Source: Pantoea cypripedii | GTDB taxonomy: Bacteria; Pseudomonadota; Gammaproteobacteria; Enterobacterales; Enterobacteriaceae | Direction: 5' to 3' | Assembly: GCF_011395035.1 (NCBI RefSeq) | Contig: NZ_CP024768.1 | Span: forward strand, 1,237,377-1,301,376 | DNA length: 64,000 bases | Shown here: piece after piece, positions 17,642 to 26,844 of the stretch | Layout: each line of letters opens with the position of its first letter | Position numbering within the stretch: the stretch's first letter is position 1 | Translations under genes and position numbers: made by a program | The notes under the pieces: model-generated | Databases searched by the model: none | Told to the model about the DNA's origin: nothing | What the model saw: only the letters and a program-made list of their open reading frames with translations

Positions 17642-18885
17642 CAGGGCTTGGCTCCTTCGTTGTCGGTTTCCACCCGATCCTGGGTTTCCAGTTCCGGTTG
17701 TACCGGGGGAGCGACCTGCGCCAGACGCGGCGTATGGGCGGGTAACCAACCGGCAATCGCCGGGAAGTGGCGCAAAAAGTGGAACACCATCACGCTCTTG
17801 GTCAGCTGCCACCAGGTCCGCGGCGGCAGTTTATCGTCCTGCACCCGCTCGCAATCCTGTTGCAGCAGCTGCTCCAGGTTGTTGCGCAGCGTCTGATTGA
17901 AATGGCGATCGTGGATCATCAGGTTGGCCTCCAGATTCAGCGACAGGCTGAGCGGATCGAGATTGCTGGACCCCACGGTTGACCATTGGCTGTCCTGCAC
18001 CGCAATCTTGGCATGCAGCGGGCGGCGGCAATATTCGTAAACCTCCACGCCAGCATCGACCAGATAGTTGTAAAGCAGCTCAGCGCCGACTTTCACAATC
18101 GGCATATCCGGTTCACCCTGCACCACCAGCCGCACGCGCACGCCACGCTGTGCCGCGTGACGCATCTCGCGCAGCAGGCGATAACCGGGGAAGAAGTAAG
18201 CGTTAGCGATGATCACATCCTGTTTTGCTTTGCGCAGCATATCGAGGTAATGCTGTTCGATATCATCGCGGTGGTCATTGTTGTCGCGAAAGACAAACAA
18301 CACCTGCGCATCGCCGGGCAGGGCATTCAGCGCCGGGCGATGCGAGTGCGTCCCCCACCAGCGCCGGGTAACCTGTGTGCTGCCGATGGCCTGCTGCACG
18401 TAGCGTGCGATATCCAGCACCACCGGTCCTTTCACTTCGACGGCGTAATCCTGTTTGGCCTCCGGACCGAAATCACGGTTGTGTTCGGCGGAAAAATTGA
18501 TGCCACCGACAAAGGCGATGGTGTCATCAATCACCACGGTTTTGCGGTGCAGACGACGGAAGACGTTGGTGCGCATCCCCAGCACCAGCGGGCGTGGGTC
18601 ATAAAAGATAAAACGCACGCCTGCGGCGGTCAGGCTATTGATGTAGCTGGCGGAAAGTTCGTGCGAACCATAACCGTCCACCATCACCTCGACCCTGACA
18701 CCGCGCTGGGCTGCCGCCAGTAATTCGCGATGGAGCGCCGTACCCACCTGATCCTCAAACAGGATAAACGTCTCCAGCAGCACGGTGCGTTCAGCACGCT
18801 GAATCGCCCTCATCACGCGGGGAAAGAAGGCTTCACCATTCTCCAGCAGACGCAGCTGGTTGCCATCACGCCAGTTAAAATTCAC
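17641..18885 (-). CDS. clsB: Cardiolipin synthase B
   Basis: Phospholipase D-superfamily enzyme that makes cardiolipin; the E. coli orthologue (ybhO) can also form phosphatidylglycerol. The 414-residue protein has the two HKD catalytic motifs: HRKTVVIDDTIAFVGG in the first half and HAKIAVQDSQWSTVGSSNLD in the second. It starts with GTG at 18885 and overlaps the ybhP stop by 4 nt (GTGA), so the two are translationally coupled. Length and order equal the E. coli ybhP-ybhO-ybhN operon. Confidence 0.95.
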   Translation of the reverse strand: MNFNWRDGNQLRLLENGEAFFPRVMRAIQRAERTVLLETFILFEDQVGTALHRELLAAAQRGVRVEVMVDGYGSHELSASYINSLTAAGVRFIFYDPRPLVLGMRTNVFRRLHRKTVVIDDTIAFVGGINFSAEHNRDFGPEAKQDYAVEVKGPVVLDIARYVQQAIGSTQVTRRWWGTHSHRPALNALPGDAQVLFVFRDNNDHRDDIEQHYLDMLRKAKQDVIIANAYFFPGYRLLREMRHAAQRGVRVRLVVQGEPDMPIVKVGAELLYNYLVDAGVEVYEYCRRPLHAKIAVQDSQWSTVGSSNLDPLSLSLNLEANLMIHDRHFNQTLRNNLEQLLQQDCERVQDDKLPPRTWWQLTKSVMVFHFLRHFPAIAGWLPAHTPRLAQVAPPVQPELETQDRVETDNEGAKP

Positions 18886-19643
18886 AGGAAAATCTCCACG
18901 GCCAGCGGTGCGTGATCGGACAGGTGTGACCAGGGTTTCACCGGTAGCGCCCAGGGCTGGCTGACGGAAGCATTGCGCACATAAATACGATCCAGGCGCA
19001 GCAGCGGGAAACGTGCCGGGAAAGTGCGGGCCGGGCGGCCATGCTGAATACTGAACACCTCGTCCAGCCCGGCGTGGCGCTTAAGGAACTTATTGGCACG
19101 CACCTGCCAGTCGTTAAAATCACCCGCCACCACCAGAGGGGCATCGGGTGGCAGCGCGGCGATCACTTCGCACATCATGCGCATCTGCGCCCGGCGATGC
19201 GGTTCACGCAGGCCGAGATGCACGCAGATGACATGCAGTGACTGTGGCTGCCCCGGCAGACCAATTTGGCAGTGCAACATGCCGCGATTTTCACCACCGG
19301 CAACGGAAATATCGCGATTTTCATACTCAATGATGGGAAAACGTGACAATATCGCGTTCCCGTGATGACCTTCGGGGTAGACGGCGTTGCGACCATAGGC
19401 ATAATCGTGCCACATGCTGTCGGCGATAAACTCGTAATGTGAGGTTTCCGGCCAGTTTTCAATATGTAATGAATGAATGGCATGGGTGCCCATTACCTCC
19501 TGCATGAAGACAATATCTGCCGAGGTGGCACGCACGGCGTCGCGCAACTCTGGCAGGATAAAGCGGCGATTGAAGCTGGTGAACCCTTTGTGGGTATTGA
19601 TTGTCAGGACTTTAAATGAAAATCCGTGCGCATTTTGTGGCAT
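18882..19643 (-). CDS. ybhP: Endonuclease/exonuclease/phosphatase family protein YbhP
   Basis: EEP-superfamily hydrolase (fold of DNase I and sphingomyelinases). The 253-residue protein, the same length as E. coli YbhP, contains INTHKG near residue 15, the metal-binding Glu in MQEVMGTHAI, the catalytic AGDFNDW and the terminal SDHAPL motif. It is first in the ybhP-clsB-ybhN operon, so a phospholipid-derived phosphodiester substrate is plausible, but no substrate is established. Confidence 0.93.
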   Translation of the reverse strand: MPQNAHGFSFKVLTINTHKGFTSFNRRFILPELRDAVRATSADIVFMQEVMGTHAIHSLHIENWPETSHYEFIADSMWHDYAYGRNAVYPEGHHGNAILSRFPIIEYENRDISVAGGENRGMLHCQIGLPGQPQSLHVICVHLGLREPHRRAQMRMMCEVIAALPPDAPLVVAGDFNDWQVRANKFLKRHAGLDEVFSIQHGRPARTFPARFPLLRLDRIYVRNASVSQPWALPVKPWSHLSDHAPLAVEIFL

Positions 19644-19819
19644 ACTCGGACGCGCTCCTTTTCATCAACAACAGAATAAAGTGTAGTCTTTGTCACAAAT
19701 GGGTGGCGAAAAGAGCAGAAAATTAGGGCGTTATCCGAAATTTGCTTTACATTGAGGAAATCCGTCTGGCTGACGCCAGATACACTTGGGCGACCTGTTG
19801 GGTCTGCCAGGAGAAGAGA

Positions 19820-20212
19820 ATGAAATGGTCTAATCGTGTTCAGATTGTTACCGGACAAACCTGTGTTCATATTGCCATGCACCTGCTGGTAATTGCGGCG
19901 CTGGTCTGGGGCTGGAAACATAAGGCGCTGGTTGAAGTGAGCAGTACCCTGGTGGCGGCTTACGTTGTGGTGTTTATCACCATGCTGGTCACGCAGCGTA
20001 GTGCCCGTTTGCGTATGCTTGGCGATTCTCTGGAAGAGGTGACCACCACCTACTACTTCGGCGCAGCCATGCTGACGCTGTTCCTGGTTTCACGCATCAT
20101 CCATAACAACCTGCTGCTGGGTTGTCTTGGCGTGGTGATGCTGGTGGGACCGGCGGTGGTATCGCTGCTGGCCAAAGAGCCAGCCCAGCGCGTGGAGAAG
20201 AAGCGCAGTTAA
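19820..20212 (+). CDS. ybhQ: Inner-membrane protein YbhQ
   Basis: Small inner-membrane protein of unknown function, 130 residues with four hydrophobic segments (around residues 16-34, 37-55, 74-92 and 95-113) and a basic tail. The central SLEEVTTTYYFGAA and the GPAVVSLLAKE motif match E. coli YbhQ. The ATG at 19820 follows a purine-rich GGAGAAGAGA; the in-frame start at 19742 would add an unrelated N-terminus. It is divergent from ybhP, as in E. coli, and ends at a strong terminator. The ybhRSFG efflux genes that follow it in E. coli are absent here. Confidence 0.88.
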   Translation: MKWSNRVQIVTGQTCVHIAMHLLVIAALVWGWKHKALVEVSSTLVAAYVVVFITMLVTQRSARLRMLGDSLEEVTTTYYFGAAMLTLFLVSRIIHNNLLLGCLGVVMLVGPAVVSLLAKEPAQRVEKKRS

Positions 20213-20230
20213 CTATGCACTTCTGACGAA

Positions 20231-20255
20231 AGGGAGCCTGATGGCTCCTTTTTTT
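20231..20255 (+). terminator. Rho-independent terminator after ybhQ
   Basis: Stem GGAGCC / GGCTCC with a TGAT loop is followed by seven T residues, 20 nt after the ybhQ stop. Confidence 0.88.
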
Positions 20256-20266
20256 ATGCCGATGAT

Positions 20267-20355
20267 GCGCGATAAATCGCGCCGCTACGGGATGGTGCAA
20301 TGCTGATGCCTTGATTCACATCATGCACGGTTTGTAGCGGCGCGATTTATCGCGC
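20267..20355. repeat. Inverted pair of intergenic palindromic repeats upstream of rhlE
   Basis: A reverse copy (20267-20288, ending CGCCGCTAC) and a forward copy (20334-20355, beginning GTAGCGGCGCGAT) face each other across 45 bases that contain a further inverted element (GTGCA...TGCAC). This arrangement resembles the BIME organisation of E. coli REP elements. The remaining gap to rhlE (20356-20532) shows no gene. Confidence 0.78.
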
Positions 20356-20532
20356 AATACCTCGTCGTGCGGTTATTTGCGGGTCGCGCTGCCTGCGCAA
20401 AGCTGCTACACTCGCGCCCTTACGCATGGTAGTTTGTGCCCTTTTCACACGTGAGCCTCAGGCTTGCGTCATATCCCCCCTGAAAACTACATCGCCTGCG
20501 GCGATCAGGGCGGTTCGGAGTAATACACCTGC

Positions 20533-21903
20533 ATGTCTTTTGACTCTCTCGGCCTGAGTGCCGATATTTTGCGTGCGGTAGCAGAACAGGGCTATCGCGA
20601 ACCGACGCCAATCCAGCGTCAGGCAATTCCCGTGGTGCTGGCTGGTCGTGACCTGCTGGCGAGCGCCCAGACCGGCACAGGTAAGACCGCTGGTTTTACG
20701 CTGCCGCTGCTGCAGCGTCTGTCCGCGAAAGCGACCCCGGCACGCGGACGTCGTCCGGTACGTGCCCTGATTCTGACACCTACCCGTGAGCTGGCTGCTC
20801 AGGTCGGTGAGAACGTGCGCGATTACAGCCAGTACCTTGACCTGCGTTCGCTGGTGGTATTTGGTGGCGTCAGCATTAACCCACAAATGATGAAACTGCG
20901 CGGCGGCGTAGATATCCTGGTGGCGACGCCGGGCCGTCTGCTTGACCTGGTGCACCAGAATGCGGTTGATCTGTCCCAGGTGGAAATCCTGGTGCTGGAC
21001 GAAGCAGACCGCATGCTGGATATGGGCTTTATCCACGATATCCGTCGTGTGCTGGCAAAACTGCCAGCCAAACGTCAGAACCTGCTGTTCTCCGCTACCT
21101 TCTCGGACGAGATCAAGTCACTGGCAGAAAAACTGCTGAACAACCCGGAGCAGGTGGAAGTGGCGCGCCGCAACACCGCCTCTGAGCAGGTTTCTCAGCA
21201 GGTTCATTTTGTTGATAAGAAACGCAAGCGCGAGCTGCTGTCGCTGATGATCGGTCGCGACAACTGGCAGCAGGTGCTGGTGTTCACCCGTACCAAACAC
21301 GGTGCTAACCATCTGGCAGAACAGCTGAACAAAGATGGCATCACCGCTGCGGCGATTCACGGTAACAAAAGCCAGGGCGCACGTACCCGCGCGCTGGCCG
21401 ATTTTAAAACCGGCGGCATTCGTGTGCTGGTGGCGACCGATATCGCGGCGCGTGGTCTTGATATCGAAGAACTGCCGCACGTGGTGAACTACGAGTTGCC
21501 TAACGTAGCGGAAGATTATGTGCACCGTATTGGCCGTACCGGCCGTGCGGCGGCAACCGGTGCAGCGTTGTCGCTGGTCTGCGTTGACGAGCACAAACTG
21601 CTGCGTGACATCGAACGCCTGCTGAAGCGCGAAATTCCGCGCATTGCGCTGCCGGGTTTTGAACCGGATCCGAGCATCAAAGCGGAGCCGATCCAGAATG
21701 GTCGTCAGCAGCAACAGCAGCGCGGTCGTGGCCGTGGTCCGGGGCAGGGTGGTAACCCACGTCCGCAGGGCGAAGGCCGTCCGCCGCGTCCGCAAGGTGA
21801 AAACCGTGGACCGCGTCGCCAGGGGCAGGGTGCAGGTGCTGGTCAGGGTCAGGGACCGGCTCGTCCACGTCGTCCGGCGGCGAAGAAAAGCGGAAACGTC
21901 TAA
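20533..21903 (+). CDS. rhlE: ATP-dependent RNA helicase RhlE
   Basis: DEAD-box RNA helicase acting in ribosome assembly and mRNA turnover. The 456-residue protein has the Q-motif EPTPIQRQAIP, Walker A AQTGTGKT, PTRELA, DEAD in VLDEADRMLDMGF, SAT in FSATF, and motif VI HRIGRTGRA. After about residue 385 follows a low-complexity tail rich in Arg, Gly, Gln and Pro that should bind RNA nonspecifically. It begins MSFDSLGLSADILRAV as E. coli RhlE. It is followed after 4 nt by dusC. Confidence 0.95.
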   Translation: MSFDSLGLSADILRAVAEQGYREPTPIQRQAIPVVLAGRDLLASAQTGTGKTAGFTLPLLQRLSAKATPARGRRPVRALILTPTRELAAQVGENVRDYSQYLDLRSLVVFGGVSINPQMMKLRGGVDILVATPGRLLDLVHQNAVDLSQVEILVLDEADRMLDMGFIHDIRRVLAKLPAKRQNLLFSATFSDEIKSLAEKLLNNPEQVEVARRNTASEQVSQQVHFVDKKRKRELLSLMIGRDNWQQVLVFTRTKHGANHLAEQLNKDGITAAAIHGNKSQGARTRALADFKTGGIRVLVATDIAARGLDIEELPHVVNYELPNVAEDYVHRIGRTGRAAATGAALSLVCVDEHKLLRDIERLLKREIPRIALPGFEPDPSIKAEPIQNGRQQQQQRGRGRGPGQGGNPRPQGEGRPPRPQGENRGPRRQGQGAGAGQGQGPARPRRPAAKKSGNV

Positions 21904-21907
21904 GACG

Positions 21908-22864
21908 ATGAGGGTGTTACTGGCACCGATGGAGGGCGTGCTCGATTCGCTGGTGCGCGAGCTGCTCTCGGAAGTGAATGATTATGACCTGTGCATCACC
22001 GAGTTTTTGCGCGTGGTCGATCAACTGCTGCCGGTAAAATCCTTCCATCGTCTCTGCCCGGAACTACAACACCACAGCCGCACGCCGTCTGGTACGCGCG
22101 TGCGGTTGCAATTGCTGGGGCAATATCCCGAGTGGCTGGCGGAAAACGCCGCGCGTGCGGTGGAGCTGGGTTCCTGGGGGGTTGATCTCAACTGCGGCTG
22201 CCCGTCAAAGCTGGTTAACGGCAGCGGCGGTGGCGCGACTCTGCTGAAAGATCCGGAACTGATTTACCGTGGAGCCAAAGCGATGCGGGAAGCGGTGCCG
22301 GGTCATCTGCCGGTGACGGTCAAAGTGCGTCTTGGCTGGGATTCCAGCGAGCGTCGTTTTGAAATCGCCGATGCGGTGCAGCAGGCGGGTGCCAGCGAGC
22401 TGGTGGTGCACGGTCGTACCAAAGAAGAAGGTTACCGGGCCGAAAGCATCAACTGGCAGGCGATTGGCGAGATTCGCCAGCGTCTGCGCATTCCGGTGAT
22501 CGCCAACGGTGAAATCTGGAACTGGCAGGATGCACAGGATTGTCTGCGTATCACCGGTTGCGATGCGGTGATGCTGGGGCGCGGCGCACTTAACGTGCCG
22601 AATCTGAGCCGGGTCGTGAAGTACAACGAAGCCCCGATGGCGTGGCCGGATGTGGTGACGCTACTACAGAAATACACCCAGCTGGAAAAGCAGGGCGACA
22701 CCGGTTTGTATCATGTGGCGCGTATTAAGCAGTGGCTGGGTTATCTGCGTAAGGCGTATCACGAGGCCGACGGGTTATTTGGCGAAATCCGCACGTTGAA
22801 AGTCTCGGCAGATATTGCCACGGCGATTGAGCGCCATGCCGATCGCTGCATAAACCAGACATAA
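21908..22864 (+). CDS. dusC: tRNA-dihydrouridine(16) synthase DusC
   Basis: FMN-dependent reductase that forms dihydrouridine at position 16 of tRNAs. The 318-residue protein starts MRVLLAPMEGVLDSLVRELL like DusC, carries the catalytic-cysteine motif NCGCPSKLVNGSGGGA (the Dus signature), and HGRTKEEGY and ANGEIW FMN-binding stretches. The ATG at 21908 lies 4 nt after rhlE; a longer in-frame start would sit inside rhlE. The proximity suggests co-transcription with rhlE, an RNA-metabolism pairing not seen in E. coli, where dusC is elsewhere. Confidence 0.93.
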   Translation: MRVLLAPMEGVLDSLVRELLSEVNDYDLCITEFLRVVDQLLPVKSFHRLCPELQHHSRTPSGTRVRLQLLGQYPEWLAENAARAVELGSWGVDLNCGCPSKLVNGSGGGATLLKDPELIYRGAKAMREAVPGHLPVTVKVRLGWDSSERRFEIADAVQQAGASELVVHGRTKEEGYRAESINWQAIGEIRQRLRIPVIANGEIWNWQDAQDCLRITGCDAVMLGRGALNVPNLSRVVKYNEAPMAWPDVVTLLQKYTQLEKQGDTGLYHVARIKQWLGYLRKAYHEADGLFGEIRTLKVSADIATAIERHADRCINQT

Positions 22865-22940
22865 AAAAACCCGCGACCCATTAGCAGGCTAAGGGTATAG
22901 TAGTGCTTCAACTTCACCCAGTTACGCTACGCCACTACTC

Positions 22941-24146
22941 ATGTCTGACGCTGCTGTACTGAGTAATGCTCAGTTAAATAAACGTATTGTCTCCGTCCTG
23001 ATTTTCACCTTTTTTTGCTATCTCTCCGTAGGGCTGCCGCTGGCGGTGCTGCCGGGATTTGTGCATAACCAGCTCGGCTTCAGCTCCTTTATGGCCGGGC
23101 TGATCATCAGCGTGCAGTATTTTGCCACCCTGATGAGTCGTCCGCATTCTGGCCGCCTGGCGGATCGCTTTGGTCCGAAACGCGTGGTGATGCTCGGCTT
23201 GATCTGCTGTGGCATGAGTGGCGTGCTGTCGATAATCGCCGCCTTATGCCGCGATCTGCCGGTGCTCAGCTTGTTGCTGCTGGCGCTGGGACGGGTGTTT
23301 CTTGGCGTGGGGGAGAGCTTCAGCAGCACCGGTTCGACGCTGTGGGGAATGAATATTGTCGGGCCGTTGCAGACGGCGCGGGTGATTTCCTGGAACGGGG
23401 TCGCCACCTACTTTGCCATGGCAATTGGTGCGCCACTTGGTGTGCTGCTGAATCAATGGTTTGGCATCAGCGGCTTTGCCGGTCTGGTGGCGCTGATGGG
23501 GATCGTGGGTTTTGTGCTGGCGTATCAAAAACCTCCGGTCAGCGTGACGGCGGGCGTGCGCATTCCGTTCCATCGCGTGGTCAGCCGCGTGTGGCTGTTC
23601 GGTCTGGCACTCGGCTTTGGCACCATCGGCTTTGGTGTGATCTCCACCTTTATCACCCTTTATTTTGCCAGTCGTGACTGGAGCGGAGCAGCCTTTGCGC
23701 TGACGGTGTTCAGCCTCGGCTTTGTCATTGTGCGTCTCGGCTTTGGTCGTTACATCACACGTTTCGGTGGCCTGAAGGTGTCGCTGGTCTCCTTTGTGCT
23801 GGAGTGCGCCGGTCTGCTGTTGATCTGGCAGGCTGACAGCGCCTGGCTGGTGGACGTGGGGGCCTTTCTCACCGGGGCGGGCTTCTCGCTGATCTTCCCG
23901 GCGCTGGGAGTGGAAGCGGTAAAACGCGTACAGCAGCAGGATCAGGGGTCGGCGCTCGGCACCTATTCCGCATTTCTGGATTTGGGCCTGGGGCTGACTG
24001 GCCCGGTGGCGGGGTTGCTGATCAGTCACTGGGGTATGCAATCGGTCTATCTGGCGGCGGCGCTGATGGTGCTGGGCGCGTTTCTGATTACGCTACGCCT
24101 GCAACAGCAGCACGGCCGCCGAACGACCGTGCAAACGACGGGTTAA
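22941..24146 (+). CDS. MFS transporter, YhhS/YfcJ family
   Basis: Twelve-helix major facilitator of the UPF0226 (YhhS/YfcJ) group; relatives have been linked to drug or arabinose export. The 401 residues include the motif-A loop GRLADRFGPKRVV after helix 2, GRVFLGVGESFSSTGSTLWGMN in helices 4-5, and FSLIFPALGVEAVK late in the protein, all highly conserved with YhhS. It overlaps the convergent ppk2 gene by 4 nt at the stop codons. Direction and substrate cannot be told from sequence; export is the likelier mode. Confidence 0.85.
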   Translation: MSDAAVLSNAQLNKRIVSVLIFTFFCYLSVGLPLAVLPGFVHNQLGFSSFMAGLIISVQYFATLMSRPHSGRLADRFGPKRVVMLGLICCGMSGVLSIIAALCRDLPVLSLLLLALGRVFLGVGESFSSTGSTLWGMNIVGPLQTARVISWNGVATYFAMAIGAPLGVLLNQWFGISGFAGLVALMGIVGFVLAYQKPPVSVTAGVRIPFHRVVSRVWLFGLALGFGTIGFGVISTFITLYFASRDWSGAAFALTVFSLGFVIVRLGFGRYITRFGGLKVSLVSFVLECAGLLLIWQADSAWLVDVGAFLTGAGFSLIFPALGVEAVKRVQQQDQGSALGTYSAFLDLGLGLTGPVAGLLISHWGMQSVYLAAALMVLGAFLITLRLQQQHGRRTTVQTTG

Positions 24147-25060
24147 TACTTTTCCGGCACAATCATGTCATCCGGCACCGGTGCACGACGATAGTCCTCA
24201 TGGCGCTCGCGCACCGGTAACACAATCGCCTTTTGCTCGCTTTCTTCGTAAGGCACCTGCTGCAACAGATGGCTGATGCAATTGAGACGAGCGCGCTTCT
24301 TATCTACGCCTTGCACCACCCACCACGGCGCTTCGTCGATGTGAGTCCGCGCCAGCATCTCCTCTTTCGCCTCGGTATACTCTTCCCAGCGGCGGCGGCT
24401 CTCCAGATCCATCGGGCTGAGTTTCCACTGCTTCAGCGGATCGTGAATACGGCTGAGGAAGCGGAGCTCCTGTTCCTCATCGGTGATAGAAAACCAGTAT
24501 TTGACGATTTGAATCCCGCTGCGCGTCAGCATTTTTTCAAACTCCGGCACGCTGCGATAAAACTCTTCAACCTCGTCATCGTTGCAAAAACCCATCACGC
24601 GTTCCACACCGGCACGGTTGTACCAGCTGCGGTCAAACAGCACCATTTCCCCTGCGGCAGGCAGATGGGCGATGTAGCGCTGAAAATACCATTGGGTTTT
24701 CTCGCGATCGTTCGGTGCGGGCAGCGCCGCGACCCGGCAGGTGCGCGGGTTGAGACGTTGGGTGATGCGTTTGATCACCCCACCTTTACCGGCGGCATCG
24801 CGTCCTTCAAACAAAATCACCATGCGATGCCCGGTGCGCATCACCCAATCCTGCATTTTCACCAGTTCACCCTGCAGATGCAGCAGTTCGCGGAAATAGC
24901 GGCGTCGCCAGGTTTTTTCGTCATCGTCCTGTGGCTGTCCGTCGCCAAAGCGCAGATCGTCCAGTTCCATTTCGAGTTCTTCGTCGTAGCTATCGTAGAA
25001 CTCCTGTAGCAGGCGTTGATGAAAGGTGTCGCTTTGAAAAGTATTGTCGTGTGTGGCCAT
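24143..25060 (-). CDS. ppk2: Polyphosphate kinase 2 (PPK2)
   Basis: PPK2-family kinase that transfers phosphate between polyphosphate and nucleotides. The 305-residue single-domain protein shows Walker A FEGRDAAGKGGVIKR, the family motif LNPRTCRVAALPAPNDREKTQWYFQRY, Walker B LFDRSWYNRAGVERVMGF and the lid region around KQWKLSPMDLESRRRWEEY. It lies 12 nt downstream of the phosphate transporter gene on the same strand, so the two likely form one operon linking phosphate uptake with polyphosphate metabolism. Whether it favours ADP, GDP or AMP cannot be decided by eye. Confidence 0.92.
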   Translation of the reverse strand: MATHDNTFQSDTFHQRLLQEFYDSYDEELEMELDDLRFGDGQPQDDDEKTWRRRYFRELLHLQGELVKMQDWVMRTGHRMVILFEGRDAAGKGGVIKRITQRLNPRTCRVAALPAPNDREKTQWYFQRYIAHLPAAGEMVLFDRSWYNRAGVERVMGFCNDDEVEEFYRSVPEFEKMLTRSGIQIVKYWFSITDEEQELRFLSRIHDPLKQWKLSPMDLESRRRWEEYTEAKEEMLARTHIDEAPWWVVQGVDKKRARLNCISHLLQQVPYEESEQKAIVLPVRERHEDYRRAPVPDDMIVPEKY

Positions 25061-25072
25061 ATCCAGTCACCG

Positions 25073-26680
25073 TTAAAGATGGATAAACAGGGCGTAAAGC
25101 AGGCCCGAAAGAAGAATAGAAACCGGTAGCGTCAGCACCCAGGCGACCGCCAGATTGCGCAGGGTGGCGAGCTGTAAGCCGGAGCGGTTGGCCGCCATGG
25201 TGCCCGCCACGCCCGACGAGAGCACATGGGTGGTGGAAACCGGCAAACCAAAACCGTCGGCAGCCCCGATGGTGGCCATCGCCACCAGTTCGGCGCTGGC
25301 TCCCTGGGCATAATTGAGGTGGGTTTTGCCAATACGTTCGCCCACCGTCACCACAATACGTCGCCAGCCCACCATGGTGCCGAGGCCCAGCGCGATGGCG
25401 ACCACCACTTTCACCCACATCGGGATAAAGCGGGTGGCGCTGTCCAGTTCACGTTTTACCGCCGTCAGATTGCGTTCGGTTTCTTCCGGCAACGCCACTT
25501 TGGCGGTTTGCAGATGCTTGATGGACTCGGAAGCCAGATACATGTCATTACGCGTGTTGGTGACCGCCTGCGCCGGGATGTTCTCCATCGAACCGTAGCG
25601 TCGGATCTGATCGCCAATATCACCCAGCATCATGCCCAGCGCCGGTAGCACTTGCGGACGCGATTGTCCGGTACGCACGAACTCGGTCAGCACCTCGCGC
25701 GGTGCTGGCATGGTGGCGGGAGTGGGTTGCAGGGACAGTAGCTGTTGCTCGGTCACTTGAGTTAACGCGGCGACGCGTGGGATCTGATCCGGCGGTAGCG
25801 ATCGGTTCAGGGCGTAAGCGATGGGCATGGTGCCGACCAGAATCAACATAATCAGCCCCATCCCTTTTTGCCCATCATTGGAGCCGTGGGCGAAGGACAC
25901 GCCGGTGCAGGTGAGGATCAGCAGGCCACGGATCCAGACCGGCGGTGGCTGGTTGTTCTTTGGCGCCTCATACAGCTGACGATTGCGAATTAACGCCTTC
26001 ATGGCCAGCAGCAGCAGGGCGGCGCAGATAAAACCGACAATCGGCGACAGCAGCAGCGAGTAGCCGACTTTCAGCGCCTGATCCCAGTCCACGCCACTGG
26101 TGCCGCTGCGGCCATGCAGCAAGGCATTGGCCACGCCGACGCCGATAATCGAGCCAATCAGCGTATGGGACGAGGAAGAGGGCAGACCAAAGTACCAGGT
26201 GCCGAGGTTCCAGATAATTGCTGAGAACAACAGCGCGTATACCATGGCAAAGCCATTGCCGCTCCCGGCCTGCAAAATCAATTCCACCGGCAGCAGCGAG
26301 ATAATGCCGAACGCCACCACGCCGCTGGAGAGCAGCACACCCAGAAAGTTACATAAACCGGACCACACCACCGCCACGCCGGGCGTAAGCGAATGGGTAT
26401 AAATGACCGTCGCCACTGCGTTGGCGGTATCGTGAAAGCCATTGACGAACTCAAAGCCGAGGGCGATCAGCAGCGCCAGCCCCAGTAACAGAAAAGGGGT
26501 ATAGCTGGTGATCGGTGCACCGGTATCTGAGACATCGTTAAACAGGTTGATGGCGGTGAAAGCCAGACCGGCGAGCACCAGCAGCAGAAACAGCGAGCGG
26601 GAAAAACGACCGCCGCGCTGATGCAGATTTGGGCGTCCAGCGCCTGACGACGCTGATGCAGGTAAACTGTTATCACTCAT
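25073..26680 (-). CDS. Low-affinity inorganic phosphate transporter, PiT family
   Basis: Metal-phosphate/proton symporter of the PiT family. The 535-residue membrane protein has both duplicated signature segments: GFEFVNGFHDTANAVATVIYT near residue 80 and VSFAHGSNDGQKGMGLI in the middle, plus the C-terminal GLPVSTTHVLSSGVAGTM. It resembles E. coli PitA but has an N-terminal extension of roughly 35 residues and an additional soluble loop of about 150 residues between its halves. It precedes ppk2 by 12 nt. A Pho-box-like repeat lies upstream at 26777-26803, so induction on phosphate limitation is possible. Confidence 0.92.
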   Translation of the reverse strand: MSDNSLPASASSGAGRPNLHQRGGRFSRSLFLLLVLAGLAFTAINLFNDVSDTGAPITSYTPFLLLGLALLIALGFEFVNGFHDTANAVATVIYTHSLTPGVAVVWSGLCNFLGVLLSSGVVAFGIISLLPVELILQAGSGNGFAMVYALLFSAIIWNLGTWYFGLPSSSSHTLIGSIIGVGVANALLHGRSGTSGVDWDQALKVGYSLLLSPIVGFICAALLLLAMKALIRNRQLYEAPKNNQPPPVWIRGLLILTCTGVSFAHGSNDGQKGMGLIMLILVGTMPIAYALNRSLPPDQIPRVAALTQVTEQQLLSLQPTPATMPAPREVLTEFVRTGQSRPQVLPALGMMLGDIGDQIRRYGSMENIPAQAVTNTRNDMYLASESIKHLQTAKVALPEETERNLTAVKRELDSATRFIPMWVKVVVAIALGLGTMVGWRRIVVTVGERIGKTHLNYAQGASAELVAMATIGAADGFGLPVSTTHVLSSGVAGTMAANRSGLQLATLRNLAVAWVLTLPVSILLSGLLYALFIHL

Positions 26681-26776
26681 AACACACCCCGATGGTGGAT
26701 GACGGTGCCGAATGGCAACCGTTACCCGCAGTGTGATACCTGCTTTGTATGACAGAATGATGATGTCGCTGGCTGG

Positions 26777-26803
26777 CTGTCATCGTTCTGTCATATTGCT
26801 GAC
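26777..26803. promoter_or_regulatory. Putative PhoB (Pho) box upstream of pit-ppk2
   Basis: CTGTCAT (26777) recurs exactly 11 bp later (26788), and CTGAC follows after another 11 bp (26799). Direct 11-bp repeats of CTGTCAT are the PhoB recognition pattern. The repeats read towards the CorA-like gene, but the site lies 97 nt upstream of the phosphate transporter start; which gene it serves is uncertain. Confidence 0.5.
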
Positions 26804-26844
26804 GCAGGCTGTGAGTCTGTCCGCAGCCGGATTTCCTGATCGCT

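Noticed and set aside
17986..18723. A 245-codon open frame antisense to clsB
   Set aside because: clsB has both HKD motifs and conserved operon context; the antisense frame has no recognisable domain.
23244..24041. A 265-codon open frame antisense to the YhhS-like transporter gene
   Set aside because: Same reasoning: low-complexity charged translation opposite a well-conserved membrane protein.
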